In this document: piece after piece, positions 10,869 through 23,362 of the stretch | Layout: the number at the start of each line of letters is the position of its first letter | How positions within the stretch are numbered: the first letter of the stretch is position 1 | Source of the DNA: Amorphophallus konjac | Lineage: Eukaryota > Streptophyta > Magnoliopsida > Alismatales > Araceae | Length of the DNA stretch: 64,000 bases | Assembly (NCBI GenBank): GCA_022559845.1 | Contig: CM040126.1 | Span: 123,604,886-123,668,885, forward strand | Direction: 5' to 3' | Program-made: the position numbers and the translations under genes | Notes under the pieces: generated by a model | What the model saw: only the letters and a program-made list of their open reading frames with translations | Told to the model about the DNA's origin: nothing | The model's database searches: none

Positions 10869-13800
10869 GTGAGTTCTCTCAGTATTCCTTACTGAACAGA
10901 GTGTCTTGTAAGTGCACTATGGATTCATATTGTTCCTTGGTTTGATTTCAAATTATTTCTGCAGCAAATATTAAAGATACACTTTACAAAGCTCTCAAGG
11001 TAAGCATTTGATATTTGCAAGTTTTAAATTTCAAAATCTACAAGATCTTTAATGACATTTTTTCCCATCTTTATTGAGCCATTTCACTTGTTTCTGAAGG
11101 AACACTCAGATCTCATCCCATCTATACTGACTTTAGCACTAAATGATGTGATGACATATGATAAGGTCAGCTCGTAAGTCTTTATTAGCCTGTCTGTCGT
11201 CTGTGATGGGGATTCATCAGAAAATATCCTGTGCTATTCCACACTGTTCTATTGCTGATTTTTTTTTCAAATATAAGTAGGCCACAAAATCTGGAGGACC
11301 AAATGGATCAATCAGGTTAAGGTACTTTATCTTACTGTATATTGTTGTCATTTAACTCACTTGAGGTTTAAAACATTTTATTCATGGTGCACGACTTGTT
11401 AATTATTTTCTTCTTGTGATAAATAACAAGCTTTGTTTTTTCCATTCTTTTCACTAAGCTCGGAGATAACTAGACCTGAAAATACTGGGCTTCAGGCCGC
11501 ACTAAGTCTTCTAGAGGAAGCAAAGAAGGAAATAGATTCCTATTCCAAGGGAGGACCACTTTCATATGCAGATCTCATCCAGTTTGCAGGTGATGTATTT
11601 ATTTACATTTCAGGCATCTTAGCTAGGATGCTGTTTCTTGGCCATTCAGTAAGGATGCTGCTGCGATCAACTGACTGAAGAATATTCGACTAGTGCAAAA
11701 GTACAATTTAATATATCAGACTACTATTGTTCTCATTTGAAATTGTATTATGATTTCATTCTATGTTTTCTAGATATAATCTCCATTTAGTGCCTTCCCC
11801 TGTTGCATTCTGGATTGATACATAGCACTTGAGAGATAAACTATGGATGCTTTGTTTATACAAGAGAAAGTATAATTTAATAAATCAGACTGCTAATATT
11901 CTTGTTTGAAATTGCAGTATGATTCAAAGTTGAGACTTTTATAGTTTTATGTATGGTAAATTTCCAAAGTAAGAAAAGGTGTGAAAAGAAAAATAAAAGG
12001 GAAAATGTTGGGTAAAAAGTTGTGCAAAGCTATAGATATTAGGCACTAGAATTTTATATTTCCAAAGTCTTTTGATTAATTTAAATACTTATTCAAAGTT
12101 CCTTAGATATCCTGTGATACATGTTCTTGCAGAATATGCTAAGACAGCATTTTGATATGCTAATGGAAATTGATTATGAAAAGATTTAATCTGCTTTTCT
12201 ACCACATGCCAGGAGCTGAAGTCTTGATTGTCATTTAAATCGGGATGATTATCTTGAAATTCACCATTTACAATCTTTTAAAGACAGAAAAAGGCACTCC
12301 TATTGTGCATACATCACTCCTACGGTTAAGAATTGAATTCTCTTAAGAAAAAGAGGACCAAGTTGGACAAGCAACATTTGGAAATGATAAGTTTTGTAGG
12401 GGATTCCAACCATTACAATCGCCTAGTTAGTTATTCCCAAATAATGACTTAGAATGTTAGATCCTCCATCTGGAAGGGAACTTGTGACTGTGTAGATTTA
12501 ATTTCAGAAAATAATAGACTCATATATGCATTGCTATTTGTAGGAGTTCGGTTCATTCTCCTAGATGCTTGGAGCTGGACATCCAGTATCAACTGTGTTT
12601 TTCTCAGGGTCATTTCTGGTTTGGCAATGTGATACTTTCTGCCTGAGAAGAGTCTCTTCTATTTATGGGGAAAACAGGTTTCCTGTTGTGCTCCCTACTT
12701 GGAGATTCATGATTTCTAATTGAATGCATCAACAATTCATTGAAAATTTCATGGTTGAGTTAGTTTGATTATTTAGTGTGGATATGCAATGATTATTACT
12801 TCCTCTTAAACTTGGCTGGTGCTTCATTTCCTTACTGTTTTCTAAGCATTGCATCAGACAGAATATTTGGATTCAATATTCTAACTGAAGCATTTAATCC
12901 TTCTTCTGCATTGCAGCTCAAGCTGCTGTAAAGAAAACATTTCTCGATTCTGCAATCCGAAAATGTGGTGGGAATGAAGAGAAGGGAAGATTACTTTATA
13001 CAGCGTATGGCTCAAATGGTCAGGTCTGTTTTTGTATTATATCTCAACTATGTACACAGGACATACCCAATTAGGATTTTTTTTGGCAAAAATACCCTCA
13101 TTACATCATCAGCCGGTGATGATATAATTTTTGTGACTAAACCCTCATTACAAGTTTCTTTGTGAAATTACCCCTCTTATTTTCATATTATTTTTAATAA
13201 TATTCTTATATCAATATAGTGCCAAAAATATCCCTGCATATTATTTTTAACTTCTATTGAAAATTCAAATAATATTCCATTTTCATCTATATAATTAAAT
13301 TTTTGGAAAAAATATCCTTATAAAAGGAGTAATTTTGATCAACATATTGTGCCAAAGAGAGAGAAGAAGAGATAGATATATGAAGAGAGAAGAGGAGTTT
13401 ATGAGATATTAGGGGTATTTGGTCCCTTTTCAAAGTTAGTTAAAGGCTAACCAGGGTTAAATAAGAGATTTTAAGGAAATGCTAACAGCCGGTGATGGCA
13501 AGGGCCATTTTTTAAAGTATTATGATGTAGCGAGGTTATTAAAAATAATATGAAAATAAGAGTGGCATTTCTGTAAATAAACTTGTAAGGAGATAATTTT
13601 GTAAAAATCCCATCTACTTTTTGTCCTATTGGCCATGAATGAGTTTTTCTTTGTACCATTATCGCTTAGCTAACAAATGTGGTACTGGTTAACGTTCAAG
13701 GTACCAAACTGTCATAGGCATTGTTGATTGTTCAAATACCTCACACTAGTTTTGTCTGGCTGGCATTCTGAACATGATTACTTCGTGAGCTCTACATTTT

Positions 13801-16800
13801 CATTGGATCCTTGTTATTTCTACAGTTCCAAGATATCAGATTGTTTCCACTTGTTTCCATTCATATCACGAAAGTCAAAGCCTCCATGAATCCTCTCATA
13901 GCCTCTATAATCCTTGCATATATGACCATTTAGGTCATTTCCAATGGAAATCTTCTCTCCATTAGGAATTTCTTGGATGCTCCTATCAAAATTTTCCTAG
14001 AATTCCTTTTTTGATACTTGTGGTACATAAGCATCATCATTAGAGCCTTATTCTGGGGTCGACTACATGAATCCTTTTCCGCCAAAGAATTCTATCGAGT
14101 GCTATATTTGTATTTAAATCCAAGAAGCTAATGTCCCTTCTAATAACATCACACCATCTCATTTTAGGCCTACCACGAGCTCGTCTACTAGCATCCACTA
14201 AGATTTGGGCACATCTTTTAACTGGTGCAGAGTTAGGACAGTGGTGCACATGTCCAAACCATCTGAGTCTATTTTCCTTCATTTTACCATCAAATAGAGC
14301 TATGCCCAAGTTCTCACGGATGCATAACTGTATTTAAGATCTCTTCACCTAGCTCAAGTTTGACTAGTACAATTCTATGCCCCTCTACTCTTGTATTCTA
14401 CAACTTAGTCTTTTAATTATTTTTTCTATAGTATTAACTACAACTTTTCTACTATTGCCTTTTCCTCCATGCCATAGGTTATAGCCATCAATTTCTTTTG
14501 CTGTAGATCCCTTCCACTTGTTTTTTGTAGACAAGCTGACCCTCCTATCTCTTTTTAGTTTTTCTAGCTCTATAAATAGTTAAGAGTTTATTTCATGTAG
14601 CTAGATAATTTTAATCTTTTAGATTAATTTCTTTCTGATTCATCCAACATACGAGAACCCTTGGCTACTTGCCATTGCAATCAAGTATCATTGCAGTGTG
14701 TCACTTCTGAAGGATGCCCTAGCAAATCCTTACTTTCTTGTCATTACAAAGAGAATGTTTGTCGGCAGCCAGAGATCGTCAACCAAAGGAGTTGTGACGT
14801 GTCAACCTTTTGAGGGCAATGCAACACATCGCTTTCAAGTAACATCCTAGCATTAGAAAGTATATTTAGATGAAGATTTATGATTGGGATGTGGCAAATT
14901 TTATAAGTGTTCACTGTCAACAAAGGTTTGAAAAATTGGAAGGGCTGGTTCTAGTTCCAGTTTCAGTTCAGATTCAAAACTGGAATCAACTGGTTCTATC
15001 TTAGCTGAACTGGTTTGGACCGGTTCCACTGAATGAAAGCTATAAAATTTCATAAAAATATAAATGACAGTAAAATAAAGTAAGTGAGAAAGTATTACAG
15101 ATAAATAAAATCAGGTTAGGAACTGAACAGCTCACCATGAAACCTGGCCAGCTCATCATGAAACCAATATATTCTGGCTAGTTTCAAGCTGGTTTTACCT
15201 GGTTCTACTATTATTTTCAAGTTTTTGGTTAATCTTCATTAATCATTTCATTTCTGGCCAGTCTAACTTAGAAACTAGGTGAATCGGACTGGGTCAGCCT
15301 GATTCTGGACCAATTCGCCCAGTTGTGGTCTGGAGTGCCCAATGTTTAAACCATTCTAACACACACCCTCCTCTTGTCTCACCCAGGCTTGGGGCAAGCA
15401 ATGGAGAGTTTTCATAGTTTATCTTGGTATTTTTATTTTTAGCTACTTTATCTTCATCAGAAATCATTAGCATCATCGTCCACCAGAACCCAACTAATCT
15501 CCTCCTCTGCAGTTTCATTCTGTCATACATCCATGGCAGCAGCCTAATTTCATATCTTTTTTATCATTAGCACCACTCAAGTCCTTTTTAGACTTCTTCT
15601 TTCCCTTTTAGGAATCAAAAAAATGTTTGCATCTCTTACATATCACCACTCTTCATTTAGATCTTTTGAAATGATAACCAAATATTTTTATTTTTGCTTC
15701 TAACAACAAATATCTGCAGACATCGATTGGTATCTTCAAACATTATATTGTCATTGTAAACGTTCAACATCTAAGATAGGTGAATATCAATGCAAATCAA
15801 CCGCCAGATCGGTGTCTGCATTCATTTTCTACATTTTTGCCCATATTGTCTTTGGAACCTCCGATCCCACGAGTCAGCTATTACAATAGAGTTGCCTGTC
15901 TAAGTACAACTGTTTTAGGATGGAGTCTGGATATCTGTGAAGAATGTTCCTCACCAATCATGACATATATTCCTTTTACAGTTTATGGAATTGTGACCTA
16001 TAAGCTGAGAGAAGGTTATGAATGTTGTAGGCCAAGAATGGGAGTTAAGCATGTCACATTAATAAATCAACAGAAGAAGAAAAGTGAATTATCCTCCTCC
16101 AAGTTCTGTTTTCTAGTGTAACTTCAATGCTGTCAAGGTTTATCTATACGTGACATATTATCACCTTTTAACAGTGGGGCTTGTTTGACAAACAATTTGG
16201 ACGGACTGATTCTCAAGAACCTGACCCAGAAGGGCGTGTCCCTCAGTGGGACAAAGCATCTGTACAAGAAATGAAAGCCAAGTTCACTGCAATAGGCTTT
16301 GGTCCTCGGCAGGTAATCTTTATTAAATGGTCTATTTGATTGTATAGCTTGCATATGTTGTCATTTTTAATCTTATTGATCCCTACCTGGCATATTACAA
16401 AAGAAAAGAGGAATTCCATGCTGGAAATCTGGAGTATTTGTTGCAGTAAAGTGGCAAGATCTTTGGAGCTTAAATTATCATATGACAGTTCAATGACCAT
16501 GATCAAATGCCTTAGTAACAATGATTGTGGGCATAACTTTAGGATTTATTGCCTTTTGCAGCATCTTCTTCCCTGGCACACCATTATGTTCGAATTTACG
16601 CCGATGACTATGGGGAAAAGATTCACTCGTCTGTGGAATTCTTCCATTGAAGTTTTCTCTCAACTGTATTTTTTTCAAGTGACCTCGTAACATGTTTGCT
16701 TCTTAGTAGCCGGAAATTTTGACGAAATACACTGGGTCTTATATGGTAATATGGAATTCTTCTATGTGAGTGAACATTCTGATTTTAGTCACCAACTAGT

Positions 16801-19800
16801 TACAAAGGTTGAGGAATCAAATTAGTTCCCTGCACAGATGTTTTTGCACGGTGATGATTCTGTTCCTTGAACTCTACATCCAATTGTTTTTTCCCATAAT
16901 ACCCTTTTCTTGTTGCCACTGCTCATGACATAGTCTTCCTGGTTACTTTCTGAAAGATTCTTGCTACCTTCAAATCATCTTTCAGACATGATGATGTGTT
17001 TCAATCTCTTTGTCAACCAAGGATTGGAAACCCGGATCAGATGCTTGGATTAGCCTGATTAAAAAATTAGTAAAAGATCAAGAAAAATTCAGGAAAATCA
17101 GAAAAACTCATAGAAAAATTCTAGACATGTATTTAGACAAAAGATGATTAAAAATACTAGATATGACATAAGGAGTGGAAAAGATGGTTAAAAAACTAGT
17201 AATTAACTTTCCACAATAACTGAACATGATGAATTAAGGCCTGGGAGCTGTGTCCAGTGTTGAAGGAGTGTGTGGAGCCTGATCTACCTTTGACCCAACC
17301 TTGCATCACGGATTGACCTGCATGGTCAGGTTGTGGGGGGGTCAAAGGGGGGCAGCAACTGCTTGTTGCGGGTGGAAGTGGGACGCGGATCCCCTCTGGC
17401 CATTTTTTTTGGTGTTATAGTCATATTATCTGAACTTGGGCAGGTTCGATCTTTTTGAACAAAAACAAAAAACAAACCAAACGGCCCGGATCGGACTGAT
17501 TCGGTTGTGGATCAGCCGATCGGGGTGATTCCGAGTGGAATCAACCGATTCTGCAATCCATGTAGTCAACAAGTAAATTCTTTTATCTGTTCATTGTGGC
17601 TATGTTAATTCTTTGTTCTTTATGTAACCCCCCTATCTACTGATCAACAGTCTACAGCAAGAACATAAAATCATTCCTTGTCTGCATGTATAAAGTTTCA
17701 TATTTTTAATGCCATTCTTGTCTGCAGCTAGCTGTCATGTCTGCATTCTTGGGGCCTGATCAGTCAGCAACTGAAAGTATGTTAGCGTCAGATCCAGAAG
17801 TTCGTCCCTGGGTGGAGAAGTATCAGCGTAGCCGAGAGACTGTCTCACAAACTGATTATGAGGTGAGAACCATAAAATCGACCACAGTTCTCTTGCCTTG
17901 GAAGGTGTTCATCTATGTATACCTTATTTTCTTCCAGTCCTTACGAATGATGTCCAATTTCTACCCTTCTGGGTCTCATATACAACAATGTCTCATAAGT
18001 TCTCTGCTTGCTCAAGTTGTCCACTCACTCAAATATGAGACCAAGCACATGTAACTCTAGAATTTTTAATCAAGTCCTATCATTTTTTTCCTTACTCTTC
18101 ACGTGCACGCGTCTGTGATACATAGAGAATGAAAGAGAACTTCATTCTTATATCTGTATGATACAATTTAGTGTATATTGGTATTGCTATATACTAGGTA
18201 TGTTATTCTCCATCATAAATAATTTGTACGGCAGTACCAAGTTTGACTGTTTGAGATCTTAGATGCTATTTTTGTACAATTACAAGCATTAGCTAAGTAT
18301 GAGATAACACAAGGGACCTTCTCGATCACAACTTTTCAGGACTTACCTCTGAATACCTAGAATTTCTTTGTAGACCAAAGACATTTTGCCCACTGTTGAG
18401 TTCTATATCAGTTGCTAACTGGTTTTGAGTTGTGATCTGACATGGTATCCGGGCCATGTTTTTTGTCTCCTACTCCTGCCTCCCTGTTTCTGTCTCCCAC
18501 ATGCAAGATCCTCTATGATATCTGCCTAGACATGAGAAGGTGTTAAGTCTCTTCTCGGTTGTGTATGGGTAAAGCTCTATGTTGACCAGGAAATGAGCCT
18601 CTCCACTTATTGCCAATTGGTTTTGAGTTAGATGCTCTCACATGGTGTAGATCCTACCCATAACCACATTGTGTTGTCTCCTTTTCCTATTATGACTGCA
18701 TCCTTTGTGCCTTCTCACATGCCAAACTCTCCATGATCTCCGCCAAGAAGGAAGGTGGTCTCTTAGTCCCATATCTGTTTGTGTGGGTAAAGTTCCGTGT
18801 TTACAAGAAAATGGGCCTCTTCATTGATAGGTAATTGATTTTGAGTTAGACGTTCTAATACCCACTGTAATTTTGTATCTGCTGCTATTATGGTGCATCT
18901 TCAATGGGTGTATTCAAACCAGCCCAATGTGCAGAACCTCGTATATCGATGTTGACCATAAACTTGATTTGGATATCCTTTAAGACCAAGGAAATTCCAT
19001 TCATAGTGCTCACTTTGGGGTTGGGTCAAATGGCACAATCTTAGTTGTATAAGTGATGAGTAGCCATATATGATGCAGTTGTCAAGTTAAACTAAAAGTT
19101 GAAGTCTGTATAAAATATTGACGGAAAATATCAAAGTTTAAAATAATTCATAAAGGTACAAGATAAAATATAAATATATAAGATCCATACAACTAAAACA
19201 TATGTACAATGAATAAAAATATTAAAAATCTACATATAAACTAAAAGGCATGATTAAATTTTATGCGATGCATAATATAGATCTTGGTAATGATATAAGG
19301 TAATTTTGCAAACGTACTGTTATTTTGGAGTTCAACTCTGCCATGGCCGGTCCCAAGCCCGGATGAGAAAGGAGGAGGGTTTGCGTTAGGTTGACAACCA
19401 GCAGTAAAAATTTGTCACATCTCCCACATGAATTCTGCTCTAAATACATTTTGTGCTAATACTAGGGCGTCCCCTGGAAGCGACGCGTTACATCGGAACT
19501 CGGATGGAATGATAAGTGAGCAAGGGCTAGCTAGGGCATTTCCCGTAAGCGACGCGCCGTAATGGCGCCCGATTGTGGTGTCAAATAGGCAAGGGTTCCC
19601 GTGTGGGGTTAGACGTCCACGGGTAAAGAAGTTAGTCCAAAAACATAGGATCCGTCTAGCTACTTGGAATATAGGAACTTCAACGGGTAAGGGTTTAGAA
19701 TTGGTTAAGATAATGAAGGACATGAGGGTTAGCATAGCTTACCTACAAGAAACTAGGTGGAAAGGATATAAAGCTAAAGATATTGATGGATATACAATTT

Positions 19801-22800
19801 GGTAAACGGGTAATAATAACTCTAGAAATGGTGTTGCTATAATAATAGATAAAAACTTAAAAGATAGAGTTGTAGAAGTTAATAGATTGGGGGATAGATT
19901 GATGTTAATTATACTTATCTTAGGTGAGGATATTTTGAATATAATTAGTGCATATGCACCTCAAGTAAGATTAGAAGAGAGCATTAAAAAGTAATTTTGG
20001 GAGGCTATTGATAGTTTGATCTAAAATATCCCTAGTGAAGAGAGAATCATTATTGGATGGGATCTTAACGGTCATGTGGGTAAAGATAATAGAGGTTATG
20101 AGAGGATTCATGGAGGGCTTGGTTTTGGCAATAGAAATGATATGGGTTATACTATTCTTGATTTTGCTATGGCCTATGATCTAGTAATTACTAATACCTT
20201 CTTTAAGAAGAGGGACGAACACTTAATAACTTACAAGAGTGGAACACATATAAGTCAAATTGACTATTTTCTTATTAGGAAAGTCGATAGAGTTTTATGT
20301 AAAGATTGCAAAATTATTCCTGGTGAGAGTCTAGCCCCTCAACATAGGTTGTTAGTAATGGATGTCTTTATCCCGAAATTCAAAAGATAGATCATTATAA
20401 ATAATTGTTCTAAGATTAAATGGTGGAATTTAAAAAGTAAAAGTTTAGAAACATTTAAAAACATCTATTAAAGGAAAATATTTAGAATTTAGAACAAGAA
20501 ACTAATGTAATGTGGAATAATGTTACAAATTGTATAACGAGTGTAGCAAAACAACTCTTAGGCGAATCTAAAGGTAAAAAGAATTTAGAAAAGGAGACTT
20601 GGTGGTGGAGTGAGGAAATCCAAAATACCATTAGAGTAAAAAAGGAGTACTTTAAAGTTTGGCAAACTACCAAAAATGATCAAACCCTAGAAGCTTATAA
20701 AATTGTTAAAAAGAGGGCTAAGAAAATAGTTAGCGAAGCTAAATCAAAGGCATTTGAAGATTTATATAATAAATTAGGAACCCGAGAGGGTGAAAATGAC
20801 ATATTTAAACTTGCTAAATTAAGAGAAAGGAAAACTAGAGATTTAGATCATGTTCGTTACATTAAAGGTGAAGATCAAAGGGTTTTAACTATGGATCTTG
20901 AGATTAAAGAGAGGTGGCATAGTTATTTTCAGAAATTACTTAATGGAGAGTGCGTCAATGATTTTTCTTCAGAAGATACCCAAGAGTCCACAATATTTGA
21001 TAAATATCAATATTTCAGGCGTATTAAGATGTCAGAAGTGGAGGATGTTTTAAGAAAAAAGAAAGTGGGCAAGGTCTTAGGACCAGATGGCATACCTATT
21101 GAAGTATGGAAAGGCCTAGGTGACATTGGTATTCAGTGGCTAACTAAACTTTTTAATAAAATTTTAAAAGAACGGAGAATGTTAGAAGTTTGGAGAAAAA
21201 GTCTTGTAGTTCCTTTCTATAAAAACAAAAGAGATATTCAAAGCTGCAATAATTATCGTGGAATTAAGCATATGAGTCGTACTATGAAACTTTGGGAAAG
21301 AGTAATTGAAAAACGCCTCCGATGTATGACCACTGTATCGGAAAATCAATTTGGTTTTATGCCGAATAGATCTACTATAGAAGCTATTTTCTTACCACGG
21401 GAGCTAATGGAGAAGTATAGAGAGATGAGAAAAGATTTGTATATAGTTTTTCTTAATTTAGAGAAGGCGTATGATTGAGTACCGAGAGAATTGATTTGGT
21501 GGATATTAAGAAAGAAAGGAATCTCTCAAGGATATGTTGAGTTGATTAAGGATATGTACGACGGTGCTATTACTAGTGTTCGAACTATTGCTGGGGAGAC
21601 TGGTGAATTTTCAGTTTCTATAGGTTTGCATCAAGGTTCTGCACTAAGTCCGTATCTCTTTGCCTTAGTTATGGATGAAGTAACAAAATAATTGCATGAG
21701 GATATCCCTTGGTGTATACTATTTGCTGATGATATTGTTTTAATTGATGAGAGTATTGATGCTTTAAGTTAGAGCGTTAGAGTCTAAAGGTTTTAAAATT
21801 AGTAGGAGCAAGTCAGAGTTTATGCATTGTAATTTTAGTAATAGGAGAGTGGTACAGAAAGACATAGTTCTAATTGATGGACATAACATTATGAAGAGTA
21901 GTAGTTTTCGATATTTAGGGTCTATCATACAAGAGAATGGGGAGATTTATGACGGCGTTACACATAGGATTAAGGCAGGCTGGTTAAGATGGAGAAGCGC
22001 ATCAGGAGTCCTTTGTGATCGTCGTATGCCTGTGAAACTCAAAGGGAGGTTTTATAGAACGGCTGTGAGACCTGCTTTGTTATATGGTACCGAATGTTGG
22101 GTAGTACGAAAGGAACACATTCACAAAATGTGTGTAGTAGAGATGAGGATGTTGAGATGGATGTGTGGTAAGATTAAGAAAGACAAGATTAGAAATGAGC
22201 GTTTCCATAAAGACTTAGAGATAGCCCCAATTGATAGTAAAATGAGAGAAAATAGACTCAGGTGGTTTGGACATGTGTTTCGTCGCCCTAACTCAGCGCC
22301 GGTTAAAAGATGTGACCGAATCTTAGTGAATGCTAGTAAAAGAGCTCGAGGAAGGCCTAAAATGAGATGGTGCGATGTTATTAGGAAGGATATTAGTTTC
22401 TTGGGTTTAAATATGAATATAGCACTTGATAGAAACCTTTGGCGGAACAAGATTCATGTAGCCGACCCCAAATAATTGGGATAAAGCTATGATGATGATG
22501 ATGATGACGACTGTTATTTTGGAGTTCATTTATAGAATTCACTCTTCTTTTTATGTGGGTTTTAATAACCTCATTACATCACTGTACTTGCAAAATATCT
22601 CCCGCCATCACTATCCCTATTGTTCCATTAAAATTTCTTATCTGTCCCTAATTAACTTCTTAACCAGATTTGAACAAAGTCCAAGTTCCAAAATACCTCT
22701 ATTCTCTCTTTCTTTGGCATAGTGTGTTAGTCAAAAAGTCTTATTCTTATAGGAATATATTTGTCCAAACACTTAAATTCATTGCATATTCCACGGAAGT

Positions 22801-22925
22801 TAACTATATGGGTATTTTTGACACTATTTGAGTTTAAGGAGGTTATTAAAAACAATACAAAAATAAGAGTGGCAATTCTGCAAATAAACTTCTGAGGGGG
22901 GTATGCTTACAGAAATCCCATGATA

Positions 22926-22963
<38 letters not shown>

Positions 22964-23327
22964 GAGTGATCACATGGTGCCGGCACTAGGTGATGCCGTC
23001 ATGATCACTTCCCATATATTTGCAGCCAATATAAATTTTTTAATTTTTTTTAAGGTGAGGCCCAAGGTTCCCGACCTTGGAGTAGGGGCCAAGCCCCCTA
23101 TTTTACTTGGGACCCACAGTAAGAAAAAAAGGGGGGGGGGTCTGAATATTGACTTGGGCCCCAAGTCACTATTCACATCCTTTTTTTTATTTTCCCAAGG
23201 CAAGTTTTTGGTGGCGTGGGCCCCACTCCAAGATAGAGGACCTTGGGCAAAATTTTCAAAAAAAGGCTGCAAATATGGGAAGTGATCATGGCAGCCTCAC
23301 CTAGTGCCGGCACCATGTGATCACTTC

Positions 23328-23362
<35 letters not shown>

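Larger units (their letters stand above)
13024..16174 (+). other. TL29 intron, 3.15 kb
   Basis: Holds a MITE-like inverted-repeat element (13073-13612), a deleted RTE-type LINE (14037-14640) and a CTGGTT-rich repeat (14930-15340). The rest (about 15341-16174) shows nothing I can name. Confidence 0.75.
19295..22925. mobile_element. MITE-like element split by a LINE
   Basis: Sequence left of the LINE (about 19295-19334) and right of it (22529-22925) together form one element whose ends are inverted: left AATTTTGCAAACG...ACTCTTC and right complement near 22858-22918 (ATAAGAGTGGCAATTCTG). It shares GGTTATTAAAAA and ATAAGAGTGGCA with the element at 13073-13612, so both belong to one family. Confidence 0.55.
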
